Position numbers and translations under genes: made by a program
In this document: positions 54,873-63,867 of the stretch, piece after piece
Layout of the letters: each line of letters opens with the position of its first letter
Numbering within the stretch: position 1 is the first letter of the stretch
Source of the DNA: Phycisphaerae bacterium
GTDB lineage: Bacteria > Planctomycetota > Phycisphaerae > Phycisphaerales > Phycisphaeraceae
Assembly: GCA_030425705.1 (NCBI GenBank)
Contig: JAUHZU010000016.1
Coordinates: 1-64,000, forward strand
Length of the DNA stretch: 64,000 nucleotides
Direction: 5' to 3'
Notes under the pieces: model-generated
What the model saw: only the letters and a program-made list of their open reading frames with translations
Told to the model about the DNA's origin: nothing
Database searches by the model: none

Positions 54873-56117
54873 ATGCCCGAACCCGCACAAGCCAGTCTGG
54901 ATTCCGTGGTGGGACGGTTCGTGGTCGAGAAAGGCCTCGCGACCCGTGAAGAGGTCGACGACTGCCTGAGCAGGATCCGGCAGAGCTCGGGCGATTCGGA
55001 CGTAAACCAGCGCAGCCTGTCGTCCATGCTCGTGTCCGAGGGCATCGTGACCCAGCGGCAGATCGAGCGGATCCAGCCGGAATTGGAAGAGCAGCGGGCC
55101 GGTCGGCAGATCCCCGGCTACCAGATCCTGTCCAAGCTCGGGGCGGGGGCGATGGCGACGGTCTACAAAGCGCGTCAGCTCTCGCTGGACCGTATCGTCG
55201 CGATCAAGGTCCTGCCCCAGAAACACAGCAACGACCCGAACTTTATCCAGCGGTTCTACGACGAGGGCAAGGCCGCCGCCAAGCTGAACCACCCGAACAT
55301 TGTCGGCGCGTACGATGTCGGTCAGGCGGGCAACTTCCACTACTTCGTCATGGAGTTTGTCGACGGCCGAACGGTCTACGACGACATCTCCAAGAACGGT
55401 GCCTACCCCGAAGCCGACGCGATCCGTATCGCGGTTCAGGTCACCAAGGCCCTGTCGCATGCACACGCCGCGGGCTTCATCCACCGGGACGTGAAGCCCA
55501 AGAACATCATGATCGCGAGCAGCGGGACGGTGAAGCTCGCGGACATGGGCCTGGCCCGCGCGGTCAGCGACCGCGAGGCCGCCGAGGCCGAGGCCGGCAA
55601 GGCCTACGGCACGCCGTACTACATCAGCCCCGAGCAGATCCGCGGCGAGGTCGAGATCGACTTCCGTGCCGACATCTACGCCCTGGGCGCGACGCTCTAC
55701 CACATGGTGACCGGCCGTGTCCCGTTCGAGGGGCCCAATCCCTCGGCCGTTATGCACCGCCACCTCAAGGACGAGCTGGTCCCGCCGGATCACATTAACA
55801 CCCACCTGACCTCGGGCATCTCCGAAATCATCGAGGTCGCGATGGCCAAGTCCGCACGGAAGCGTTACACGACCACCGAGGACCTGCTCCAGGACCTCGA
55901 GCAGGTCCAGCGCGGCGAGAAGCCCTCGATCGCCCGGAAGATCTTCGATATCTCCTCGCTCGCGTCTCTGGACTCGGACGCGACCGAGATCACCACGTTC
56001 GAGCCGGAGTACGGCGGCGGGCCGCTCATGGAGCAGCCGCTGTTCTGGGTGGCGGTGCTGGGCTGGGCCGCGTTCCTGCTGGCGCTGGTGATCCTCCTGG
56101 TCCTCGCGGCGAGCTGA
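54873..56117 (+). CDS. transmembrane Ser/Thr protein kinase
   Basis: A PknB-type Ser/Thr kinase of 414 residues. An N-terminal helical segment (about 1-80) precedes the kinase domain (about 85-350), and a single TM helix closes the protein (LFWVAVLGWAAFLLALVILLVL). Key residues: GAGAMATVYKA glycine loop, VAIKVLP Lys, HRDVKPKN catalytic loop, ADMGLA in place of DFG, and GTPYYISPEQIRG. DMG keeps the metal-binding Asp and is seen in other planctomycete kinases. The ATG at 54873 is taken over GTG 54852. The C-terminal anchor puts the kinase in the cytoplasm with almost nothing outside, so it is unlikely to sense directly through a PASTA-type domain. Confidence 0.92.
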   Translation: MPEPAQASLDSVVGRFVVEKGLATREEVDDCLSRIRQSSGDSDVNQRSLSSMLVSEGIVTQRQIERIQPELEEQRAGRQIPGYQILSKLGAGAMATVYKARQLSLDRIVAIKVLPQKHSNDPNFIQRFYDEGKAAAKLNHPNIVGAYDVGQAGNFHYFVMEFVDGRTVYDDISKNGAYPEADAIRIAVQVTKALSHAHAAGFIHRDVKPKNIMIASSGTVKLADMGLARAVSDREAAEAEAGKAYGTPYYISPEQIRGEVEIDFRADIYALGATLYHMVTGRVPFEGPNPSAVMHRHLKDELVPPDHINTHLTSGISEIIEVAMAKSARKRYTTTEDLLQDLEQVQRGEKPSIARKIFDISSLASLDSDATEITTFEPEYGGGPLMEQPLFWVAVLGWAAFLLALVILLVLAAS

Positions 56118-56161
56118 CGCTCCCACCGCCGGCGATCATCCAACGCAAAAAATGCACACGC

Positions 56162-56167
56162 TAAGAT
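56162..56167 (+). promoter_or_regulatory. candidate -10 of tal
   Basis: TAAGAT followed by AGGCA, the same 11-base string as upstream of ugd. It lies 55 bases before the ATG. Confidence 0.45.
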
Positions 56168-56222
56168 AGGCAAGCCGGTCGAAGATCGGCGGCTCTGTCA
56201 CACCCCATCCGAGGAGCACCCT

Positions 56223-57278
56223 ATGGCTACCGGCATCGCCTCGCTCGTCCAGTCCGGCTCGAAGATCTGGCTCGACTCGGTCGACCCCGACGAGATCGAC
56301 AAGAACCTGCCACGCGGCGTCACCGGCGCTACCTCCAACCCCAGCATCATCGCCGACCTCATCGCGTCCGGCCGGTTCGACGGCCTCCTCGCTGAACTGT
56401 CAGGCGAGAACACCAGCGACGAGGACCTGGCCTGGGCGATGACCGACCGCCTGGTCCGCGAGGCGCAGGCCAGGTTCCACGGCATCTGGGAGAAGTCCGG
56501 CGGGGACGACGGCTGGGTCAGCTTCGAGCTTGATCCGCTTCTCGAAGACAAGGACAACACGCTGTCACACGATCAGCGTGTCGCCCGCTATATCGAGCTG
56601 GGCAAGCAGTGGAACGCCGGCCACGACAACCGCATGATCAAGGTGCCGGCCACCGACGCGGGGCTGGACGCGCTGGAGGAACTCGCCGCGGCGGGGCTGA
56701 CGCTCAACGTCACATTGATCTTCAGCCCCCGGCAGTACAAGCTAGCGCGCGAAGCGGTCTGGCGCGGCCGGCAGCGGTATGGCCAACTCGACCGCTTTAA
56801 GAGCGTTTACTCCATCTTCGTCTCGCGGGTCGACGTCTACACCCAGAAGCATGTGCCCGAACTGTCTGATGCGGCGCAGGGCCAGGTCGGCACGATCAAC
56901 GCGAAGCAGATCGGCATCGATAACGCCGCGTGGTGGGCCGACAAGGGGCTCAAGCTGAAGCAGGAGATGATCTTCGCCTCGACGGGCAAGAAGCTGGACT
57001 GGCAGGACGAGGATACGTACATCGCCGAGCTGGCCGGGAGCGATATCCAGACCAACCCGCCGGGCACGAACGACGCGCTCGAAGCGATGGGCAAGACCTA
57101 CCCCGCGAAGTCGCGGGACCTCGGGGACCCTGCGGTGGTGGCTGAGATCGGCGAGAAGGTCGATATCTCCAAGCTGGAGGCGACCCTGATGGCGGAGGGC
57201 ACGGCGAAGTTCGCCGACCCCCACAAGTGCCTGATCCAGACGATCTCGGAGAAGCGTGGCTCGGCGGTCGGCGGCTGA
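56223..57278 (+). CDS. tal: transaldolase
   Basis: Transaldolase of 351 residues, of the longer class related to the TalB/Tal-Pgi fusion group. It transfers a dihydroxyacetone unit in the pentose phosphate pathway. The N-terminal [16 protein letters not shown] and the Schiff-base lysine region [21 protein letters not shown] are clear, as is [17 protein letters not shown] lies six bases before the ATG. It is followed by a lipoprotein gene with its own promoter. No glucose-6-phosphate dehydrogenase is nearby. Confidence 0.96.
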   Translation: MATGIASLVQSGSKIWLDSVDPDEIDKNLPRGVTGATSNPSIIADLIASGRFDGLLAELSGENTSDEDLAWAMTDRLVREAQARFHGIWEKSGGDDGWVSFELDPLLEDKDNTLSHDQRVARYIELGKQWNAGHDNRMIKVPATDAGLDALEELAAAGLTLNVTLIFSPRQYKLAREAVWRGRQRYGQLDRFKSVYSIFVSRVDVYTQKHVPELSDAAQGQVGTINAKQIGIDNAAWWADKGLKLKQEMIFASTGKKLDWQDEDTYIAELAGSDIQTNPPGTNDALEAMGKTYPAKSRDLGDPAVVAEIGEKVDISKLEATLMAEGTAKFADPHKCLIQTISEKRGSAVGG

Positions 57279-57311
57279 GCCGGCCGGGGCACCGGTTATG
57301 AATAGCCGTGC

Positions 57312-57340
57312 TTGACCAAAACCCTGCTCGCGTTGATACT
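57312..57340 (+). promoter_or_regulatory. promoter of propeller lipoprotein
   Basis: TTGACC (57312-57317), 17-bp spacer, GATACT (57335-57340). The leader is about 55 bases. Confidence 0.6.
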
Positions 57341-57401
57341 TATGCCCCCGACCCCGCCGGCAGAGGCCCCCGGGTCTAACTTTTTAGTGGAGACGGTGCG
57401 G

Positions 57402-58553
57402 ATGCACACGATGGTCAAGCGATGGGTACTGGCTGGCACGGTGGTCCTGATGGGGCTGGGGGGCTGCGCGTCCACCGGCACCGGCCAGACCTCGACCAAC
57501 ACCAACTCACCCCGGACCCGGCCCAGCACGCCGACCGGCCACCTGATCGAGCCCGGCCCCGCCGCCGAACTCGGCTACCGGATCAACTGGTCCCGCGACA
57601 TGGACATGTCACGCAGCCAGCAGATCACCGCGGCGGTCATCCTCGACGACCTGCTCATCACCGTTGAGCAGCCCGAGAACTTCGTCACCGCCCGCTCGGT
57701 CCGCGACGGCCAGCTCAAGTGGAAAGTCAAGCTGGGCAGCCGGCTCGAACGCTTCTTCGCCCCGGTCCGTGACGGCGAAGAGATCTACATCAACAGCCAG
57801 ACACGCATCTTTGTGCTCCACGCCAATACTGGCGACGTGCTCGCGGTCGCCGATCTCGACTCCACCGTCGATTCGTCCCCGCTCTACCACGCGGAGACCG
57901 GGCTGGCGATCTTCGGCGGGTCCAACGGGCTGGTCTTTGCCCACAGCATCGATAACAACTTTGCCCGCTGGCGCTACCAGTTGCCCGGCCGGATCGGCGC
58001 GACTCCGGTCCGCACCGACCGCGATGTGTTTGTGATCGACGACCAGGGCAACTACGTCATGCTCCAGATCACCTCCGGCCGGATCCAGTGGCGCAACCGC
58101 ACGCTCGGGCAGGTCGTCGCCCCCCCGGCGGTGCAGGGCAACGATGTACTCATCGCGTCGCTGGACCGCAAGCTCTACGCCTTGAACCGGACCAGCGGCC
58201 GGGACGCCTGGGTGTACCTCGGCGGGGAGCGTCCGTTGACCGCCGCACCGGTCCCGCTGGGCCGGACCATCGTTCTGCCCCTGCCGCCGGACGGCGGGAT
58301 CGTCGCCCTCAACTCGCTCAACGGCAACGAGCGGTGGCGCAGCGACCTCAACGCCACGCCTGTGGTTGAACGCGACCGTGACCTGGTCCTCCACACCGAG
58401 CGTCGCCTGCTGCTCATGGACCTGGACGACGGAGAGACTCTCGTGGATGCACCGACGCTGCCGCTGCAGATCGTGCTCCCTGGTCCGAACGAGTCGCTGA
58501 TCCTGGTCAGCCCCCGCGGCCGGCTGCTCCGGCTGAACCGCATCGCCGGCTGA
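57402..58553 (+). CDS. PQQ-like propeller lipoprotein, BamB-like
   Basis: A 383-residue lipoprotein (signal VLAGTVVLMGLGGC, Cys at the lipobox). After a 40-residue flexible region it forms a PQQ-like beta-propeller (GQLKWKVKLG, VLHANTGDVLAVADL, ALNRTSGRDAWVYLGG, ALNSLNGNERWRSDL, RLLLMDLDDGETLVDA). The size and layout resemble BamB of the outer-membrane protein assembly complex, but planctomycetes have many such propellers and a Bam role is only a guess. GGAGA precedes the ATG at 57402; ATG 57411 is an alternative. purH follows after 55 bp in the same direction. Confidence 0.82.
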   Translation: MHTMVKRWVLAGTVVLMGLGGCASTGTGQTSTNTNSPRTRPSTPTGHLIEPGPAAELGYRINWSRDMDMSRSQQITAAVILDDLLITVEQPENFVTARSVRDGQLKWKVKLGSRLERFFAPVRDGEEIYINSQTRIFVLHANTGDVLAVADLDSTVDSSPLYHAETGLAIFGGSNGLVFAHSIDNNFARWRYQLPGRIGATPVRTDRDVFVIDDQGNYVMLQITSGRIQWRNRTLGQVVAPPAVQGNDVLIASLDRKLYALNRTSGRDAWVYLGGERPLTAAPVPLGRTIVLPLPPDGGIVALNSLNGNERWRSDLNATPVVERDRDLVLHTERRLLLMDLDDGETLVDAPTLPLQIVLPGPNESLILVSPRGRLLRLNRIAG

Positions 58554-58608
58554 TCCAGACCCTTCCCGACGCCCCTGGAATCCCGCGCCCGGCGCGGTGT
58601 GACACGCT

Positions 58609-59241
58609 ATGGCCGACCTGGTTCCCATCAAGACCGCGCTGCTGTCGGTGTCGGACAAGACCGACCTGGTGCCTTTCGCCCGCCGGCTGATCTCCTGCTG
58701 CGGCACGACAATCATCTCGACGGGGGGGACCGCCCGAACACTGTCGGAAGCTGGCATCGAGGTGACGCCCGTCGAACAGGTCACCGGCTTCCCCGAGATG
58801 ATGGACGGCCGGGTCAAGACGCTGCACCCAAAGGTGCATGGCGGTCTGTTGGCCATGCGCGACAAGCCCGACCACGCGGCCTCGCTCCGCGAGCACGGCA
58901 TCACGCCGATCGACCTGGTCTGTGTGAACCTGTACCCGTTTGAGAAGACCGTCGCCGACGAATCTGTGAGCGACGCCGACGCGATTGAGCAGATCGATAT
59001 CGGCGGGCCATCGATGGTCCGCTCGGCCGCGAAGAACCACGCCTACGTCACGATCATCACCGACCCGGGCCAGTACGACCGGGTCGCGAACGATATCGAA
59101 CTCAACAGCGGCGCTACGACGCTGAAGCTGCGCCGCTCGCTGGCGTCGGCCGCGTTCGCCCGGACCGCGGCGTACGACACCGCGATCGCCACATGGATGC
59201 GGACACGCTTCGACGCGCATCCCGCGCCCAGCGAGGTATGA
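58609..59241 (+). CDS. stand-alone IMP cyclohydrolase domain (PurH N-terminal half)
   Basis: 210 residues covering exactly the MGS-like IMP cyclohydrolase domain of PurH (IKTALLSVSDKTDLVPFARRL, IISTGGTARTLSEAGI, GFPEMMDGRVKTLHPKVHGGLL, LVCVNLYPFEKTV, IDIGGPSMVRSAAKNH, FARTAAYDTAIA). The AICAR transformylase half (about 310 residues) that normally follows is absent. The stop is clean at the domain boundary, and the next 300 bp show no remnant of it in any frame. It therefore looks like a separate gene rather than a fresh truncation. The last step of IMP synthesis is expected from it, with the formyl transfer done by another enzyme such as PurP or a separate protein. Promoter unclear; possibly read with the upstream lipoprotein gene. 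Confidence 0.85.
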   Translation: MADLVPIKTALLSVSDKTDLVPFARRLISCCGTTIISTGGTARTLSEAGIEVTPVEQVTGFPEMMDGRVKTLHPKVHGGLLAMRDKPDHAASLREHGITPIDLVCVNLYPFEKTVADESVSDADAIEQIDIGGPSMVRSAAKNHAYVTIITDPGQYDRVANDIELNSGATTLKLRRSLASAAFARTAAYDTAIATWMRTRFDAHPAPSEV

Positions 59242-59328
59242 GCACCCAGCAACAGAGGCACTACGAACACCGGCAGACACAAGGTCTGCACGGTGCATGT
59301 TTACAGCAGGCAGGCGCGCTTGCCGTCG

Positions 59329-60570
59329 TTATCGCCGACGACGCACACAAAGCAGACCTGCTCCCAATACCATGAACGCCAGTGAGGTGGGCTCGGGGAC
59401 GACGTCTTCGCTGATCGCCTCGATCGCGTTGATGTCGACCACGCCGTAGTTTGGGTCGTCCGGGCCGACCCCCGGCAGGATCGAGAACACCGCCAGGGAA
59501 TAGGCGTGGTCCCAGACATGTCCGCCATGGATCAGGAAGAAAACCGTCCCCGATGCGTCCAACACAAACAACTCGCTGCCGGTTGCGTAATAGCCATCGG
59601 GGTCTCCGGGGTCGGGGATCTGTTCGATGCTGAAAATGATTGAGTCTGCGGCCAGCCCCCCGGCTGGATCAAACTCAAACTCGTCGGGGCTGCCTAGCGT
59701 GTCTTGGACCATGAGCGCGTCAAGGTTGACCCTATCTTCAGGCACCCCGCCCGTCGAGTCGGGGCCGAGCAGTGCCGCCACCGCGGTCACGATCGTGCTG
59801 TGGGCGATGTAGGGCGAACCGCTGCCATTCCATACCGACACCGCGTCTCCTGGGATGGGGCCGGGAGGCCCACCCGGCGCGCTGAAGCTGAGGATGTCCG
59901 TATCAAGTGAGTATTTGTCGGTATCCGCGGAGAACGCCGGCTCAGGCCCCCACAACTCGACGCCGTCGACATCGACCGGCAGCGGCATCGCGTTGATCAT
60001 GGGCTGGGGCGCCCAAAGCATCTGTGTATCCAGCGGATTCCCTACACTGACCCCCATCACGCCCAGTTCCACCGATAACTCGCCGGGGCCGCCGATGATG
60101 CTCCCGTTCGCCAGCACCACAGGCCCCGCGGGGGGGAGTATGACGGGGAATGGCGCTCCGAAGGAGTAACCCGTAAACATGTCGTCGATCGAAAAGACCA
60201 GGTGGGCCTCGTCCGAAAGGATGCGAGTGTAGAGGTGGTCGATGTGGTTGGCCATCGCATCGATCTGGCTGTCGGGGGTGAAGGATGGCCGGGTACCCGT
60301 AAAGTCCAAACCGTCCGCGGTCCCGCCGATGCCGTCCCAAGCCACAATCTGCTCAGGATCCAGGATGCCCCCCCCGCCTAGGGTGGTCAGGTCCAGGTCA
60401 TGAGAAAACTCTTTGCCCGGAACCAGACTCGGAGGTGCAACTCCGGGACCAAGCCCCGGCGTCCCCCCGGTCACCGGTGTATAGGGAACCGTCGCCCAGC
60501 ACACCGGTGATGCGATGAATGCGCAGGATGCGCTAAACAACACCGCAGAGTTAGGTTGTCGTCTTTTCAT
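59329..60570 (-). CDS. PEP-CTERM exported protein
   Basis: 413 residues with a signal peptide (SAVLFSASCAFIASPVCWA) and a C-terminal sorting tag (VVPEPTSLAFMVLGAGLLCVRRRR). The body is rich in Gly, Pro and Asp and has no recognised catalytic motif. It may belong to the dockerin-like secreted proteins, since YGVVDINAIEAISEDVVPEP resembles a short dockerin-type segment. A perfect AGGAGG lies seven bases before the ATG. Its G+C is lower than that of the neighbours. It converges with the purH-domain gene. Confidence 0.82.
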   Translation of the reverse strand: MKRRQPNSAVLFSASCAFIASPVCWATVPYTPVTGGTPGLGPGVAPPSLVPGKEFSHDLDLTTLGGGGILDPEQIVAWDGIGGTADGLDFTGTRPSFTPDSQIDAMANHIDHLYTRILSDEAHLVFSIDDMFTGYSFGAPFPVILPPAGPVVLANGSIIGGPGELSVELGVMGVSVGNPLDTQMLWAPQPMINAMPLPVDVDGVELWGPEPAFSADTDKYSLDTDILSFSAPGGPPGPIPGDAVSVWNGSGSPYIAHSTIVTAVAALLGPDSTGGVPEDRVNLDALMVQDTLGSPDEFEFDPAGGLAADSIIFSIEQIPDPGDPDGYYATGSELFVLDASGTVFFLIHGGHVWDHAYSLAVFSILPGVGPDDPNYGVVDINAIEAISEDVVPEPTSLAFMVLGAGLLCVRRRR

Positions 60571-60845
60571 CAGATGGCCTCCTGTTCGTTACCCAAGATT
60601 GGTCCATGTGACAACAGTGCGGCACAAAGCCACCGCAGTCACACCATTCGAGAGACTCGGGATCCCCATGATCCGACGCGAACCAACAGAAGCGCGAGAC
60701 GCGATCCTCCCCATCGCCAACTTTCAGCATATCCACGTTGGCTCGTTGGCAGAAGGAAAAAACAGCGGCGTGCAAAAAATGCTTAACCATGTACGGTGGG
60801 ATCAGTGTATGCGTACAGGTTGCTAACACCGAAGTTTGGGACAAA
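60571..60845. other. A+T-rich intergenic stretch
   Basis: 275 bp between the PEP-CTERM gene and pyrF, both read leftward. It is lower in G+C than its surroundings. A minus-strand TACACT lies at 60804-60809 and could start a leader of about 230 bases. Short open frames on both strands have no ribosome site or family match and are not called. Confidence 0.4.
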
Positions 60846-61775
60846 TCAACTCGTCGGATGGCTGAGGATGTCGCTGACCGCATCGCGGAGCGCCTCGGAT
60901 GCCGTGGCCACCCGGATTTGCCACGCGGTGCCGCCGGCACGCTCACTGTCGTCGATGCCGGGGTAGATCACCGACCGGCTGGCGGTGATAAGGGCGCCGG
61001 TGCCGTCGGGCTTGAAGCAGGCACGCACGTCTTCCGCGCCGCCGCCCTGTGCGCCGTAGCCGGGGACGAGGAACAACTGTTGCGGGTAGCGCTCGCGGAG
61101 GGCCACGGCGTCTTCGGGCTTGGTTGCGCCGACGACCATGCCGATGCTACTGTAGCCGCTCGTACCGACGTCGCGCTGACCGAGGGTGGCGACGACATCC
61201 CCGACCGCCTCGGCGACGGTCCGGCCGTCTTCGAGTCTGAGGGACTGGATCGCGTCGCCGCCGGGGTTGCTGGTGCGTACCAGGACGAACAGCCCCTTAC
61301 CGTCGCGCTGGGCGACCTCGGCAAACGGCTCGAGCCCGTCGCCGCCGAGGTAGCCGTTGGCCGTGAGCGCGTCGCAGCCGTTATCGCCTGCGAGCAGGCC
61401 CGCGGCGTAGTGCGCGCTGGAGGTGCCGATGTCGCCGCGTTTCGCATCGCTCACGACGATCAGCCCCGCCGACTTGGCGTGCCGGACCACGCGGTGGAAC
61501 ACCTCGACCCCCGCCCCGCCGTACCGCTCGAAGCACGCCGACTGCGGCTTGACCGCCGGGACGTACGGCTCGACGGCATCGATCACGCCGAGACAAAACC
61601 GCTCGATCGCCGCAGCCGGGTTGCCGGTGTCGATCGGCTCGGGCAGGCGTTCAAGGACGGGGTCGAGCCCGACACACACCGGTGCGCCCTTGGCGCGGCA
61701 CTGGTCGAGCAGACGGTCGGCGAAGTGGGTCAAGAGGGGCCTAGGGGTTGCGGCCTGCGTGCATGGCCTCGGCAT
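60846..61775 (-). CDS. pyrF: orotidine 5'-phosphate decarboxylase, type 2
   Basis: OMP decarboxylase of 309 residues, the type 2 (mycobacterial/myxococcal) branch. It makes UMP in pyrimidine synthesis. The catalytic motif is VVSDAKRGDIGTSS. GAPVCVGLDPVLERLP, VKPQSACFERYG and LVPGYGAQGGG are typical. The ATG at 61775 follows a leader that is almost wholly a 9-bp hairpin. It lies downstream of the BtuC-like gene in the same direction but has its own TAGAAT -10 at 61808-61813. Confidence 0.95.
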   Translation of the reverse strand: MPRPCTQAATPRPLLTHFADRLLDQCRAKGAPVCVGLDPVLERLPEPIDTGNPAAAIERFCLGVIDAVEPYVPAVKPQSACFERYGGAGVEVFHRVVRHAKSAGLIVVSDAKRGDIGTSSAHYAAGLLAGDNGCDALTANGYLGGDGLEPFAEVAQRDGKGLFVLVRTSNPGGDAIQSLRLEDGRTVAEAVGDVVATLGQRDVGTSGYSSIGMVVGATKPEDAVALRERYPQQLFLVPGYGAQGGGAEDVRACFKPDGTGALITASRSVIYPGIDDSERAGGTAWQIRVATASEALRDAVSDILSHPTS

Positions 61776-61780
61776 TGGTA

Positions 61781-61803
61781 CCGCGCGTCACGCCGACGCG
61801 CGG
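61781..61803 (-). promoter_or_regulatory. hairpin leader of pyrF
   Basis: CCGCGCGTC (61781-61789) pairs perfectly with GACGCGCGG (61795-61803) around a 5-base loop, five bases before the ATG. With a start near 61800 the leader is nearly all hairpin. Confidence 0.5.
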
Positions 61804-61807
61804 GAGG

Positions 61808-61813
61808 ATTCTA
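61808..61813 (-). promoter_or_regulatory. -10 of pyrF
   Basis: TAGAAT on the minus strand, 32 bases before the ATG, placing the start site near 61800. No clear -35. Confidence 0.5.
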
Positions 61814-61840
61814 ACGCAACCGGTCCGGTCCATTCAGCGG

Positions 61841-62872
61841 TTACGCCAGCCCCCGCCCGAGTTTTGGTCGGAGCATCCACAGGAACGCCGGCCCACCGAC
61901 CAGGGCGGTGAAGATGCCCACGGGCAGGATACCCGCGCGAGGGCGGAGGTAGGCGATCCACTCCGAGACCACGCTGGCACCGACCAGCAGCGCCGCGCCC
62001 AGCAGCACCGAGCCGACCAGCAGCCCGCGGTGGGACGGCCCGAGCACGACCCGCGCCAGGTGCGGGCAGATCAGCCCGACGAACGCGATCGGCCCGGCGA
62101 TGACGACGGCCGACGCGGCAAGCCCGCTGGCACAGAGCAACAGCAGCAGGCGGAGCCGGCCGTGGTGGATGCCCAGGGCATGCGCCTCGTCGTCGTCGAG
62201 GGTCGCGATGTCGATCGCCCGCGCCTGCCAGAACAGCAGCAGGACACCGACCGCACAGATACCGACCGCCACCGAGTCCCCCCACCCCACCGACCGGGAC
62301 GGCAGCACGCCCATCATCCAATACATCAGGTTCTCGCGCTGCATGCCCGGCGGCGTCAGGTGGTTGAGCAGCAGGATCAACGCGCCGTTGAGCGTCGAGA
62401 CGACCACACCTGTCAGCAGAAGGCCCAGCCGGTCGATCACGCCCCGCCGCCGGCTCGCGAGGTAGACCACGCCCAGCGTCAGCAATGCCCCGACCAGCGC
62501 TCCCGCCTCGTTGGGCCCGGCGTAGACCGCCCACTGCGCGGCGATGAACCCCTGCACCGCGATCCCCAGCCCCGAGCCCGTCGAGAGCCCGAGGATGTAC
62601 GGTTCGGCCAACGGGTTGCGCAGCAACGCCTGCAGCGCTACCCCGCTCGCCGCCAGCGCCGCGCCTACGACTGCGGCAAACAGCAGCAGCCGGGCACGCT
62701 CGGTCACGATGTGCCCCGCGTGTGTCCCGCTTGGCCAACCGACCCCCGATGAACCGATCCACAGCCGGGCCGCTGCGGCGGCCATCAGCACGGCCGCAAA
62801 CACGATGAGCCCGGCGACGATCCGGCGGTTGACGCGGGGCTGCACGGGTTCTTCTGGCTCGGTACGCGTCAC
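61841..62872 (-). CDS. FecCD/BtuC-type ABC permease
   Basis: A 343-residue importer permease with about ten transmembrane helices. Family blocks: ASGVALQALLRNPLAEPYILGLSTGSGLG, GALLTLGVVYLASRR, and GPIAFVGLICPHLARVVLGPSHRGLLVGSVLLGA (the ATPase-coupling region). It transports a metal chelate such as cobalamin or a ferric siderophore. Its start overlaps the stop of the binding-protein gene as ATGA. No ATPase gene follows; pyrF does, so the ATPase must lie upstream of the window or elsewhere. Confidence 0.93.
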   Translation of the reverse strand: MTRTEPEEPVQPRVNRRIVAGLIVFAAVLMAAAAARLWIGSSGVGWPSGTHAGHIVTERARLLLFAAVVGAALAASGVALQALLRNPLAEPYILGLSTGSGLGIAVQGFIAAQWAVYAGPNEAGALVGALLTLGVVYLASRRRGVIDRLGLLLTGVVVSTLNGALILLLNHLTPPGMQRENLMYWMMGVLPSRSVGWGDSVAVGICAVGVLLLFWQARAIDIATLDDDEAHALGIHHGRLRLLLLLCASGLAASAVVIAGPIAFVGLICPHLARVVLGPSHRGLLVGSVLLGAALLVGASVVSEWIAYLRPRAGILPVGIFTALVGGPAFLWMLRPKLGRGLA

Positions 62873-63864
62873 GGCGAAGCCGCCTGTGGATCGTTTGCGT
62901 GTGCCGCTTCTCCAACGCTTCGCAGGGCCAGGTCGATCGCCTCGGCGCGGTTGGGGTGCAGGGCCTTGGCCATCTCCGCGAGCACAGCCGGCAGTGAGGT
63001 GCTGGGCAGCAGCGCCTGCGGGTGCGCGACCAGCACGACGCGGTGCTCGATCACCGCGCGGATCGGCAGCCCGTCCAGCGGACGCAGCCGGGTGTCGTCT
63101 TCGGTCAGGGCGTGTGCGGCGGGTGAGATCAGGAGGATCACGTCGGGGCGGACGCGCTCGATCAGCATCTGCCGGTCGAGCGTGACGTAGCCCACGCCGG
63201 CATCGGCCAACGCGTTCACGCCGCCCGCCATGGTCAGGAGCTGGTCGTGGGTGACGCCCGGGCCGATGCCGGCCATCGGCGCGGTGCTCAACAGCATCAG
63301 CACCCTCGGCCGAGGCAGCCCGCTCACCGCCTGCTGCACCGCCAACAACTCGGCGTCCATGCGGTGGCTCAGCGCCTGGGCCTCTGCCTCGGCCTCAAAC
63401 AGCACGCCCAGCCCGTGCTCGGGGTGCGTCAGTGCCTTCTTTACATCAGCGATCGAGCGCACCTGTGGCACCGCCACCACTTGCAGGGCCCCCGCCGACT
63501 CGAGTTCAAGCAGCCGCGCGGGCACCGCCGGTGCCCCCGTCACCGCGGTCTCGGTCAGCACGATGTCCGGCTCCAGCGCGAGGATCCGTTCCACATCCGG
63601 GTCCAGGAAGTTGCCGCAGACCGGCAGGTCGAGCGTCGCGTCGTCGTGCTGGGCGATGCCGACCAGGTGCTCGCCCTCGCCAAGGTCCCGGACCATCCGT
63701 GTCAGGGCCGGTGAGAGCGAGACGACGCGCGGGTGGGGCGCGGGCGCTTCCCCCGCCGCGGGTGGCGCTGCAGAAGAGCCGCAGCCGGCCTGGGCGATCA
63801 GCCAGGCAAACGCGATCGCACCCGCGCAGACCGAGACCACCGCGCGATGCCGGACACCCGCCAT
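62869..63864 (-). CDS. BtuF/FecB-type substrate-binding lipoprotein
   Basis: 331 residues with a lipoprotein signal ending in LIAQAGC. It has the class III periplasmic-binding fold of cobalamin and siderophore binding proteins: RVVSLSPALTRMVRDLGEGEHLVGI, LDLPVCGNFLDPDVERILALEPDIVLTET, a long connecting helix (EAEAEAQALSHRMDAELLAVQQAV), VLMLLSTAPMAGIGPGVTHDQLLTMAGG, and LIERVRPDVILLISPAA. BtuF is favoured over siderophore binding because a cobalamin adenosyltransferase is in the window, but the ligand is not certain. It starts 3 bp past the preceding partial gene, forming an operon with it. Confidence 0.9.
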   Translation of the reverse strand: MAGVRHRAVVSVCAGAIAFAWLIAQAGCGSSAAPPAAGEAPAPHPRVVSLSPALTRMVRDLGEGEHLVGIAQHDDATLDLPVCGNFLDPDVERILALEPDIVLTETAVTGAPAVPARLLELESAGALQVVAVPQVRSIADVKKALTHPEHGLGVLFEAEAEAQALSHRMDAELLAVQQAVSGLPRPRVLMLLSTAPMAGIGPGVTHDQLLTMAGGVNALADAGVGYVTLDRQMLIERVRPDVILLISPAAHALTEDDTRLRPLDGLPIRAVIEHRVVLVAHPQALLPSTSLPAVLAEMAKALHPNRAEAIDLALRSVGEAAHANDPQAASP

Positions 63865-63867
63865 GGG

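Noticed and set aside
60515-60826. Plus-strand open frames in the A+T-rich gap between the PEP-CTERM gene and pyrF.
   Set aside because: No Shine-Dalgarno sequence, no recognisable domain, and overlap with the PEP-CTERM start region.
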